Of a stretch of 64,000 nucleotides of DNA, positions 1 to 9,800 are shown piece by piece. The notes below the pieces were generated by a model. That model saw only the letters and a program-made list of their open reading frames with translations. It had not been told where the DNA came from and made no database searches. A program made the translations under genes and the position numbers. Each line of letters begins with the position of its first letter. Position 1 is the first letter of the stretch. The stretch comes from Centropus unirufus. Its lineage: Eukaryota > Chordata > Aves > Cuculiformes > Centropidae. Where the stretch lies: the NCBI GenBank assembly GCA_013397695.1, contig VYZI01000018.1, positions 4,006,293-4,070,292 of the forward strand. The letters are read 5' to 3'.

Positions 1-307
1 CCTCTAACCGGGTCTGAGTCAGGCTGGAGCTGTTGGGGTAGGACTGCACTGAACTGATGTAGGGGTTGGTCGAGTGGCTGCTGACCGAGTTCACATAGGG
101 GTAGCCCAGCGGTCGGGAGAAGGACGAAGCTGTGCTGTACGAGCTGTCAGGCTGAGAGTGGCCCGCAGAGTGTAAACAGTGCATGGAATAGTGTCCGTGG
201 GACATGGGAGAAGGAGACATTTGCTGGCTGGGCGGCCCAAACTCCATAAAGACAGCCTTCCCTGAGACGGGGCTATTTAGACTCTCTGGCATGGTAGTCA
301 TGGTCAT
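1..307 (-). CDS. DLX1: DLX1 homeobox protein, first coding exon (partial; C-terminal part outside window)
   Basis: Reading down from the ATG at 305-307, the frame stays open for 102 codons plus one base to the window edge. It begins MTMTTMPESLNSPVSGKAVF and includes MSPSPMSHGHYSMHCLHSAG and RPLGYPYVNSVSSH, which I recognise as the highly conserved N-terminus of vertebrate DLX1. DLX1 is a nuclear homeodomain transcription factor of forebrain interneurons, branchial arches and limb. The DNA-binding homeodomain lies further toward the C-terminus and is encoded by later exons beyond position 1. This segment is the Ser/Pro/Tyr-rich N-terminal region. No splice donor is seen before the edge, so exon 1 probably continues a few bases past it. 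The upstream ATG (M1) is chosen over the internal ones because the MTMTTMPES start is typical of the family. Confidence 0.96.
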   Translation of the reverse strand, partial: MTMTTMPESLNSPVSGKAVFMEFGPPSQQMSPSPMSHGHYSMHCLHSAGHSQPDSSYSTASSFSRPLGYPYVNSVSSHSTNPYISSVQSYPNSSSLTQTRLE

Positions 308-600
308 TTCTTGTCGCTTGGTCTGTGTGTGTGTTCTCTCTTCAGCTTGCCTTTTTGGGGTCTGTTGTGTTTCTCAGGACAGGAAAGAACCCAATTTAAG
401 CGGAACAGGGTTTTTCACTTTCCATTCATAAGAAAATGGAGTTTGTCTCTTTGAAAAGTCTAAGCATGATGCTGTAGATCTACACAAACTCGCCTAAAAG
501 CTTTGACTCAGCCAAGCCTATGAATATTCATGAGCTGGGGGAGCTGATTGGTCCGCCGTCTTGCATAATCGCTTTGGATTGGTCCGAGGCGCTCGAGGCT
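308..600 (-). promoter_or_regulatory. DLX1: DLX1 5' UTR and proximal promoter
   Basis: This is the sequence immediately upstream of the DLX1 ATG. On the minus strand it has two CCAAT boxes, seen as attgg on the plus strand at 547-551 and 578-582. A 12-bp perfect palindrome ATGAATATTCAT lies at 520-531 and could stand in for a TATA region. By spacing from the CCAAT boxes, transcription would start around 470-510, giving a 5' UTR of roughly 170-200 nt. The start site is inferred, not seen. Confidence 0.55.
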
Positions 601-900
601 CGCCCGGACCCCGGTGAGCGCGGAGAGCCGGGCTGGCAGCGCCGCGCCTCCCCGACGGCACCGGCCGCGGCCTCCGCTCCGCCGGGGCCCTCGGAGCCGG
701 GAGGCTGCGAGCCTCCGCCCGCCCTTCGCCGCCGCCCCGGGCCGCGCAGGGGGTGCGGGAGGGCTGCGGCGGGACGCGGCGGGGAGGAGCGGGCGGCCCC
801 GGGTCCCGCCCGGGATGGCCGGTTTTGTTCTAAAAAGGGGCGCGCGTGGAGTCCCCTGGAACAAAAATCGCCCCGAACGGGCCAGACTGCGCTTTTGAGC
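590..900. other. CpG-rich block at the DLX1 promoter
   Basis: A sharply G+C- and CpG-rich stretch directly upstream of the CCAAT boxes, ending at the A/T-rich sequence that starts near 905. It fits the CpG-island promoter expected of a developmental homeobox gene. Open frames read here on both strands are Arg/Pro/Ala/Gly-rich and look compositional, so I call no protein. Confidence 0.6.
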
Positions 901-904
901 TGAA

Positions 905-1262
905 AATGAAAACTTCCGCGTGCGTGAGCGGTAAATGAGGTGGGACTTGGGAGATCCTCCCCAGAAAGCCCGCGATGAATCCCAAATTACTTTGTTAGAT
1001 AATTAGAAAGTGTTGATAATTATTTCTTTCATAATTCAGCGGTGTGGCTGTAACAGGAAAATGATCTTGTGAAAGTTCACACGTGCAGATGTATTAGTTA
1101 CTGATTCATTTGATTAAATGCTAGTCTCAAGTGCTCTGATCCACAGCTGAAGGCGGCCCCATTAGCATAACACTGATGTTTAATTTTCATACGCATAATT
1201 AGCCATATATTTAACACTAATAGCAACATGCAGCCTTCCAGCATTAAACAGCCTGGGATATG
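905..1262. promoter_or_regulatory. Candidate conserved noncoding element upstream of DLX1
   Basis: An A/T-rich, non-repetitive block between two CpG-rich blocks, 0.6-0.95 kb upstream of the DLX1 ATG. It carries three TAATTA homeodomain cores, at 1000-1005, 1017-1022 and 1196-1201, plus further TTTAAT and ATTAG motifs. DLX genes are known to be controlled by homeodomain-binding enhancers near the cluster. Conservation itself cannot be seen from one sequence, so this is a motif-based inference. Confidence 0.4.
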
Positions 1263-1419
1263 ATCTGGCCTGGGCTGAACTTTCCCGGTTACACCTAGGC
1301 TGTCTAGGGTGCGCAGTTATCGCGGCTCCGCATCGATGCAATCAAGCACATTTTGGCAAAGGGAGAACACCAATAAAAGTGAACATTCAAAACAAACCGC
1401 GGCGCTGATGTCGTGAGCG

Positions 1420-2560
1420 GTATCACCGCCGGCTTGTCCTCCCCCGCCGTCGTCGGCGGGCACCCCCGGCTGCGGGGCTGGGGCACCCCTGGCTGTGGCA
1501 GTGGTTTTGGGGCACCCCTGGCTGCGGGGTTGGGGCCCCCCCCGCAGCGCCCGCACGAGGGTCACGCTCAGCTCCTTGGAGCACCCGGCTGATGACCCTG
1601 GCGAGCCCGAGCCCCTCTTTCCTGGACTTTTTTTTTTTTTTTTCCCTCCTTATGGCTCTGTCGGTTTTAATTGCCCATTTCCTAACGCCTCTTCTACTTC
1701 CTCCCTCTCCTTTTTTTTTTGTTTTTCTCTCGATGCTCAAAGTTCATTTTTACGAACTCGGCGCGGCTCGGGAAGGGGCAGTGGCGGCGTGTCCCTACCC
1801 CTCTGTCACCCGGCTCTGCGCCCCTGGCGACGTGAGTGTCCGCCGAGGCGGCTCTGAGCGCTTGTCCGAGGAGGGCATGGGGCGCCCCGGCGCCTTCGCC
1901 GCCCTCCAGCCCGGCGGCTGCGGGGAGGGGAGGCTGCTCCGTGCCCGCAGGGCCCGCCGGGGCCCGCCCCGTCGGGGCTCTCCTCGTGCTTGCGCTGCGA
2001 GCCGCCGTGCGGGGCTGGTGCGGGGCGCCGGCTGTCCCCGCCGGCCGAGGCGGCTCTTGAGTAACTGGGATTACAAACGTGCGCCCGTCGGCGGCAGCGC
2101 CCGGCAGTAAATCCCGCTGTCCCGTCAGATTTACCAGGGGAAAAGCGACGGACGGGAGCTGCCAGCAGCCCCCGCCCCAGGGCTGCGGGGAGGGAGCGGG
2201 TGTCCTGCTCCCCTGCCCCCTTGTGCCGCGGGAAGCACGGGACGGGAGGCAGCGGGGGGCGGGGGGGATGCTTAGCCCCGGCGGTGCCATCCCGCGGCTC
2301 CCGGCTCCGCCAGCTCCCCCGGGACGCGGCCCTGGAGTGTTCCCGGGAGGCGCGGCAGCCCCAGCCGCCCCCAGCGCCGCACGAAGGGTGTTGGGAGACA
2401 GACGATGTCCCCCGCCTGCCCCGGCGAGCCGTTCAGCCTCCGTGCATTGTGAGCGTGGTGGCTGCATCGCTCGTTTCTGCGGGTTTTAAGGCCTTTCAAG
2501 CTCCCCTCGCGGAGGACGGTGCTGGGCGGCTGCCCGCGGGGTGAGCCGCGCTCCGGGGAG
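1420..2560. other. Large CpG island between METAP1D and DLX1
   Basis: About 1.1 kb of strongly G+C- and CpG-rich sequence, 1.1-2.2 kb upstream of the DLX1 start. It is interrupted by T-rich runs near 1628-1642 and 1710-1722. No conserved coding segment is seen; long open frames here are low-complexity Pro/Arg/Gly/Ala. It may be part of the broad CpG island typical of DLX loci, or mark an unannotated promoter. Confidence 0.55.
1459..1537. repeat. Short G/C-rich minisatellite, about three units
   Basis: Three imperfect copies of a unit reading roughly GGCACCCCTGGCTGCGGGG, starting near 1459, 1481 and 1509. The middle copy diverges at its end. It lies inside the CpG island. Confidence 0.7.
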
Positions 2561-3529
2561 GGTGTCTTGGGTTTTTAAAAGATGCTGTTAGAACCTATTA
2601 GAGCTGACAGTTCTCTGCACTCGAATGAAAACAAACAGTAAATCTTTAAGAAAGCGGCTTACTGCTGCCCTGGGCCGCCGAGGGAGCCGGTGCGGAGCAG
2701 CCCCGGAGCAGCCCCGGCTGCCTGCATCCTCACCCGGGACCGCATCTGCCTGCAATTAGGGGCCAGTGATTTGTAGCAAACCCGCACCGCTGCTGCCGCG
2801 GGGCTGCGCCGCTTCTGGATGTCACTTCCTTATCTCAAGCCTCCCCTGCATTTCCCAGGACCAGGTCAGCAAGCAGCTAACTGCAAACCAAAGCCTCTGG
2901 CCCTGGCAGGCCTGGCACAGGACCGCAACGGGCTCCGGCCGGAGCAGGAGCCCACAGCTCATGAGCAGCAGCAGCTCCAAACTCTGGGCAGGAGCTGGGG
3001 ATCACTCTCCAGACCACAGACTGCTCCATCTCTGTTAAACACTTAACTTGCGGAGTGCCTCTCCCATAACTAACGTGGGCACCACAGAGCAGTGATTACC
3101 CCAATCCGGTTAATTCGTCAAGCAGGGCAATTATTGATCTCCAGAGAAGCGCACTCCGCATCTAATTTTTAATCACTTTTTGTGCTGTGCAAAGAAAAAT
3201 TAGCCGAGGGAGGAAGAGGGAGAGCTGGGATGGCTGCAGGGAAGAGGCTGCAGTCTCCGCCTGCCACCGTCTGGAAACTTTTTTCCATCTTAGTAGAAGT
3301 CACAGACCAGGAAACAACACTGTGCTACTTGCAGTGAGACATATTGACTCCATACCTCAGCTATAAAAAGAAAATACTATGTTCCTCTGTTCTCTCAGCT
3401 GCACTGAGATCTTGTCATCTGATATGTGTATGTCCCACACAGGATTTGGAAGAGAGGGGCTCTGTGCCCCTCAACCCAAATAACCCAAGCCCCTTGCACT
3501 TCCAGGCTGTGCATGGCGGCATCCAGGGT
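2561..3529. other. Rest of METAP1D-DLX1 intergenic region, with a candidate CNE at 3050-3200
   Basis: No gene is seen. The part at 3050-3200 stands out: it is unique, A/T-rich and dense in homeodomain-like motifs (GGTTAATTCG, GGCAATTATTGATC, CTAATTTTTAATCAC). It sits about 2.8 kb upstream of the DLX1 ATG and only a few hundred bases past the METAP1D poly(A) site. The flanks are ordinary mixed sequence. Regulatory function is inferred. Confidence 0.35.
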
Positions 3530-3737
3530 CACGATAAAGCCAAGAATCTTTTATTAAATACTCACCCGGTAACGCACAGAAAGGACTACATCCACAGCTG
3601 ACCTCTCAGTCTGCTTTTTCTGTCCCCTGAAGCAACTTACACAGCACCCATTCCCCACAGAAATTACAGAAACCTCTCTGTCCCGAGTGAAACGGGAATT
3701 CTCAGAAGCACAGAAAGTCTTTCCACCTTGCTGATCT
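3530..3737 (-). other. METAP1D: METAP1D 3' UTR
   Basis: The sequence between the TAA stop (3738-3740) and the predicted cleavage site just past the AATAAA signal. It is about 200 nt long. Distal alternative poly(A) sites cannot be excluded. Confidence 0.6.
3550..3555 (-). terminator. METAP1D: METAP1D polyadenylation signal
   Basis: AATAAA on the minus strand, seen as tttatt on the plus strand. It lies about 180 nt downstream of the METAP1D stop codon and is the only canonical hexamer in this near 3' flank. Cleavage would be expected at about 3520-3540. Confidence 0.65.
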
Positions 3738-3816
3738 TTAGGCTTCTTCCACCAGTTTAGAGAGGATTTCTGCTCCCTCTGAGGTAATCACAATGGTATG
3801 TTCAAACTGGGCTGAC
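3738..3816 (-). CDS. METAP1D: METAP1D coding exon 10 (C-terminus)
   Basis: The acceptor reads TTTCAG before 3816. The exon encodes residues 313-338, SAQFEHTIVITSEGAEILSK and so on, ending LVEEA and TAA at 3738-3740. E318 in QFEHT is the last metal ligand of the M24A site. It enters in phase 2, completing an Arg codon begun in exon 9. Confidence 0.95.
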
Positions 3817-6800
3817 CTGAAACGCACATTTAAGCAGTCAGTTATTAGGGGGTAAACGCAGCCACCTGTACCCGTTCTCCCCCCATTCCCTCCCCATCAG
3901 TGATCAGGAAAGAGAAAAAACCAAAATCAGGCACCTTTTATTGTCTACAGAAATCGCAGTCCATTTATCCTTCAGAATCTTAAATTCGGGAGATCCTTCC
4001 ATTATTATTGGCTCTGCAACAAGAAAAACAAAAACACCTGAAGTTAGCACCGCTGTGGGGACCGAAGGAAGCAAGGGGGTGGGGGGAAGGTCCCATCCTC
4101 CCAGGGCCGGCACCCTCTTGCAGCACTAAAAGGTGAACTAAAGAGGGAGATGGAATATCAAGGTACGAAGATACCTTTCCCCTTTTGTAAAAGCGGGGAA
4201 TTTTAATCAAGCTTTAATTAGGACCCCGCGGATAATAACCAAAGCACCAACCACACTTAGAAACAGCAGATAGTTTTAAATATTTGGTTTTTTTTAAACA
4301 GGCTTAAAATGTTCATTAAATCAGCAAAACACCAATTTTCTTATTTCCCTGTAATTGCTGCGCCATTTAGCCACGCAGTGAGGAAGAGGGCTTTTCCCCC
4401 CCAGCTCTCCACGACGGGTGCTTCTCCCGACCCGGCTGCGGGGCGAGGCTGTGGCTCCCGGCGCGGCAGCAGGTGACAGCAGAGCCACCAGGCACCTCGC
4501 CGCCGAGCCACGGGGACACAGCCGCATCCTCCTCCGCAGCGGCTGAGGCTCCGCTGTGCCAAAAACAGGCGTCAAAGATGCCATTCAGTGAGATTAATAG
4601 GAAACATCTCGTTTTCTAAATCGCATCATTGCAAGGTATTTGATGCAATTGGCTCCTTAATGGGCTTTTTTTTTTTTTAAAACGGTGTTTTAATCTGCCC
4701 GCTAAGCGGTCAGTGTCCGTCACCCCCCTCTCTGCCTGGACATTCCTGTACCCCAATAAAGAAACGGAGCGGCTCTGAGCTCCCTGTGTGCGCTCTTTCC
4801 CCGAAAACCACAGCAGAGAGGTACTAACCTATTGTGAACGCCATTCCCTCTTCCATTAACAAATCACTGTCATTGGCTACAAAAGAAAATAAAAAAAAAC
4901 AACGCGTTTAGGGCTGTTGGGATTTGTTTTTTGCCTTCCCCCCCCCCCCAGTAAAGGCAAGCAGCACTGGGTTTAAACCCTTCTGGGCTCGGCGGCACCG
5001 CACGCTGGTCCCTGCTGCGAGCTGGAGCCCCGAGCCGCCCGCCCCGACGGCGGCTCCTGCCAGGCGGGCTCCGGGCGCCCTGACGTTCCAGCAGCGTTTT
5101 CCCGTCGCCCCGTGGCCGGGGTGCGGGCAGGACGCGGGCTCTGGGGTTGCGGGATGCGGCTGCTGCCCGGAGCGGGACGGCGGAGGCGCCCGGGGGGCTC
5201 AGCTGCCCCGACGGCTCCCTGAAACGAGCAATTTGTCCTGAAAACCAGCCGCGCGGCTCCCAAGACCAGGCCGGGGCTGCCCACCGACTTCCCAGAGTGG
5301 AAATCGCTCCCTGGGACCAGCACCGTGTGTGGGGTGGGGGCCTCTGCTCGCTTCCCCCCACCCCGGAGTCCTTTCCCCACCAGCAGCGGGGCCAGCGTGG
5401 GGGGATGTGGGTCCAGCCAGCGCGGGCTGCTTACCGTGGTGCCACACCTCAGGGTGCCCATGGAAGTATGACCCGATGCCATGGCCGACGAAGAAAGGGC
5501 AGACCTGGAAGCCTCCCTGCCGCGCCACGGAGCTGCAGGGCAAAGAGGACACGGTGAGGGAGCACACCCCAACCACCACCTCCACTAACCGGCCTCAAGC
5601 CTGGCCCCTGCCACCGCACCGGTACTGGAAACAGCATCACTGGGATCCTGCAAGCATCCTCCCTCCACCCCAGCGGTGTTTCACCACTTTATGCCCACTC
5701 CAAAAGGCAGCAACCATCGGAGCAAGCACCAATCAGCCATTGTTAGGTTTCAGAGTTAACAGGCCTGCCAGCAGAGGCTGGGAGCTGCTGTGACAGCCCT
5801 GCTGTAGATATAAGCACGTTATCTGCCTGTTTGGTAACCTTTCCCATGGGCTCACTGGGAACTCATTTTAACACGGGACAGCTAAATGGCAGCCAAGTCG
5901 TGCAGCTGAGGCGCTGGCAGATCACTGTCTGCACTGGGCTTTCTGGAGGAGAAGAGGGTCCTGCTCCTCATGGGGAGAGTTAAGAGCCTTACTTGTTCCT
6001 TTTCAAAATACTGCAAACATTCCACACAAAGATACTGTAATTTCAGCAAATCTGGTCACACCAATTAACAGTATTTCGAATGAAACCATCACCACAGCAG
6101 CAAAACCAAATCATAACACTTTTGGCATTTCAGTTCTGCTTGGGAGATCTGTTCACAAAGAGGTGACTTCAACAGCTGCCTGCAGGAACACAGCCCAGCG
6201 CTGATCCTCACCCATGTCAGGAAAGCAAAGTCCTACCTCAATCCCTAAAAACAGGAGGACCTGGGGACGTGTGGGGTGTCCTTTGGCTGCTGGGCCACCC
6301 CATACCTGCAGGCTTCACACTCAGTGTCTGTCCTTCCTCAAACAGTGGTGGAGGTGACTTGAGGCAGCTCAGCCAGGAGGGCTGGTCATATCCACAACAG
6401 AAAGGTGTGGAGATTTGGGGGCACCTGGCAGTGGATTAGAAATAACAAGGCAGCTGTCCCTACACCTGTATACCAACCCCACACTAATTCTAAAAGCAAA
6501 CAGGAGCAAGATAGAAAGGCACTTAGCCTGAAGATTTCACCTTTCAGCTTCATCTGTTTGTTTTCACCAAGTTAGGCACTTACAGACTTCAGGTTTACGC
6601 ATATTTATGCCATAAGAAATGCTTTCTAAGAGTTGGACTCCAGGCAGGAAAGTGGGAAAGTTAAGGAACTAAAAAAAAAAGTGTAAGGTCTCACAGAAAT
6701 TAAAGCACGTTAAACCCCATGGGGAGGCCCTTATTCAGGTGTAAAGTGGCCACAGCTTGCTGTAATCCCTTTACACACCAGGCCCCAAAGCCTCTACACT

Positions 6801-9800
6801 GCCAGCTCCAGGACCTGCGGTCACAGTTCCAGAATCTAATGCCACTGCAATAGAGAGACACGGTGCTCCACCACGGCAAAATGGTGACAAGAGAGGAGAG
6901 TTGGGTCAACAGTTAATAACACTGCAGCGTTCAGACCTTAAGAGCATGTTTTAACAGGATTTGTATATTAGCTTTTACCTACCTACTGCCCTGATAGAAA
7001 AAATAATCTAATTTCTTTCATTAACTCTGGAGAAGAATTGAACTTTCAAGTTTAGCTGCCTCCAAACTCCTGGGAAAGAGGATTACCAATCAGGCTAGAA
7101 GTTGGGTTTCACTTGGTTGTATTCAAAGTCCAGAGTTCTACTTTACACACCATTTATGTGGAAAAAAAATGATGAAGGTTTATGCAGCGAAGAGTCCTAC
7201 TAGCGATGGAAAAGATGTTCTCCACTGCCTTTCTAATGCATCACCCACGGTGGGTCAGAGACTTAGCCCCCCCCCCAGCTATGATGATGCTGAAGGCCAA
7301 GGAAGAAGCACAGGGAACAGTGAGGAGGTAGAAAACCATGAAACTCAGAAATGTACACAAAATGACATAGAAGACCTCTCGTGACAAGCCCAGAGCAAGG
7401 TGGGTAACGATTCCCATATGGGTGAAGCGATTCCCTGACGAGAGATGGGAGAAGTGGTCCATGCAACGTTTGATAATCTTGCACTTTCTTCTGCAACTCT
7501 TTTTGCGAAGGCATGCACAACCCCACTCAGCTTTGCTGATGTCCTGACACCATATCCCAGCCCACCAAAAGCGCACAGACGTTTTCTGAGATATTTTGTA
7601 GTATCACAGGATTTTCACCCCCCAGAACTCCATCTTCCGTAGGAGGACGGAAAGCTTTGAGCACCGTGGCTACATCCTCTCTCGTGGGCAGGGGAAGCTC
7701 TCCTCCCGCGCCAGCACTCAGCGGGCTCCGAGGCGGGTGGCAGCAGCAGCTGCAGGCTGGGCACAGGAGCACCAGAGCACACAGAAGGTGGTGTTGAGAC
7801 AGGATCCCATCCTCGCGTGGGCAAAGAAGTGGTCCTCCTGCATTTCAATAGTCAGCTCTGCTACTTTCATGCCGAACAGCTTGAAAACAGCGCTGTTGGC
7901 GGGAGTACTTCAGTGGTTACTGGCTGCGATCAAAATAGGGATCTTGAAGCTCACAGGGCTTTGACATCTGCACTGACAGACGCCGGTGCCTCCTCCCCTT
8001 AATGTCTACAGAGCTTGAGTATTCTTTACATAAAATGTAACGTGGCCAATGAACCTGAAGTGACACAGAGAAAACCTGTGGAGAAAATAAGCTGCAAATA
8101 TAAAACACAGCCACGTTCCATCTGTTTTTACTATTTGCATGTGCTTCGGTAGCACCTTATGGGGAATTTCGCTCCACAACCACTATCTTCACTTGGAGTA
8201 TTTAAAACATACTAGCGAGCTCCTACATCCTTGTGGAGTTAGAGTAAAACATTCAGCTTTCATAAAAAGCAAAGCCACTAACCCCCAGCTACAACTTCCA
8301 AAGGTAATCCTGAAAATGTACACGGTGGTGGTAAATGCTGGCTGGGAGGACTTTGAAACAGCTCCGAGAAGAGGGAACGGAACTGTTGATCTTGGTTAGC
8401 CTCTCCAGACTCCAGGACTCCCTGGCTGTGGCATCCAGCTAAAAAATCAGAATGTCATGGAGTGGAGCATTTTTGCCCAAGTTTGCCATTTGCTGCTGTC
8501 AACAGCTCAACGTTTGGTCTCGTCGTCTCACTGCTCAGCTCAGGATCTGTCAGCAGTGGCCTTTCTTTCCAGCCTTCCCCGGAAGGCAAGATTGCAGCCC
8601 CAGCTCCGTGTGCTGCTCCTTGCAGGCAGGCAGTGCAAGATCAGCAGCTGGAGGAATCCAGAATGCAAGCAGGAAAGCAGTGATGGGAGGAGGCTGGAGT
8701 CAGCATGTCTGAGCTGGGATGCCTGGCATCCGCTATGGGAAAGGAGAGTTGCATGCCTGGGTGGATGTGCCAGTCTGCCAGTTTCCCTCAGCCATGGGGC
8801 TTCCCCTCACCAAATCTGACACTTCCAGGGCAAAGGCGGGGGTAGCAGAGCTACGCTGCACTGACAGCATCAAGAAAGAAAAAAAAAAAGATTCTTCAGA
8901 ATAATCGCTGTTAAAAATATCCATTGACAACATTTATCATGGCACGTTTTATCCTTCGAGCCATGTTGCGTGCTTGGGCAGAGGTGAATTGGGCAGGATT
9001 AAAAGCGTAATCATTTAATGAGCCCAGTACTTGATTTTATGTTTTGCTGCCATATGTTCCAGCCCAGTGGCTGCAGAGTCAAGTACCTGCAGTGCTGCTC
9101 CTCTTTCGCTGATGACAAAGCCAGGCAAAGGGTTTGGTGTCAGGATGGCCTGGCCGTGGCTCAGCTGGTGAAGGAACATCCCTGAGGGTGAGAGTGTCCA
9201 CCTAAAGCCCCAAGGCAGAGCCTCTCGTATAATGGCACCTGGGAGTGGGGCAGAGACAGGAGAGTTGGGTGGCAGTTCCCTCCTGAGCACCTCCTTCCCA
9301 CGCTGCCAGACAAGAGCTAACTGTCCTAAAGGAGCGCTAAGTGTGGAGACACGCGTTGGCATCCTGTCAGCAGCCCAGCAGGGAAAATGCCACAAAGCAG
9401 CAACTGGCAGGACCGACTATCTACAAAGCTCTTCCCGATACTCTGGAGCCTCCCCTGAAAGAAGTTTTTGGGTGAATGGAATAATCGCTCCCACAAAGCA
9501 GCTGATAAAGAATTTCCTTGGGGGACTGGCCCTGTGCAGAAAGCCTCTAGGAGTGCCTACAGGACAACAGGCATTGCCTTTCTTGGTGCCGTAAGGGAAG
9601 ATGGCACAGACTGCTGCCCTTGTACATCCCGCTGACCTGATCCCCAGCTCGGGACGCTTCTTCTGCAGGGCCAGCTTCTCTCCCCAGGGATGAAACTTTC
9701 TCATCAACAATCTTGCAGAGCACCGTGACGTGAATGGCTGAAGTTGTTGAAGAAACCTGTCTTACACATGCTAGGGAAGCACTGAAAGCAATAATGGCCC

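Noticed and set aside
1694..2467. A 257-codon open frame on the minus strand in the CpG island
   Set aside because: The translation is low-complexity Pro/Gly/Ala/Arg, overlaps other open frames in other phases and matches no family I know. High G+C removes stop codons by composition.
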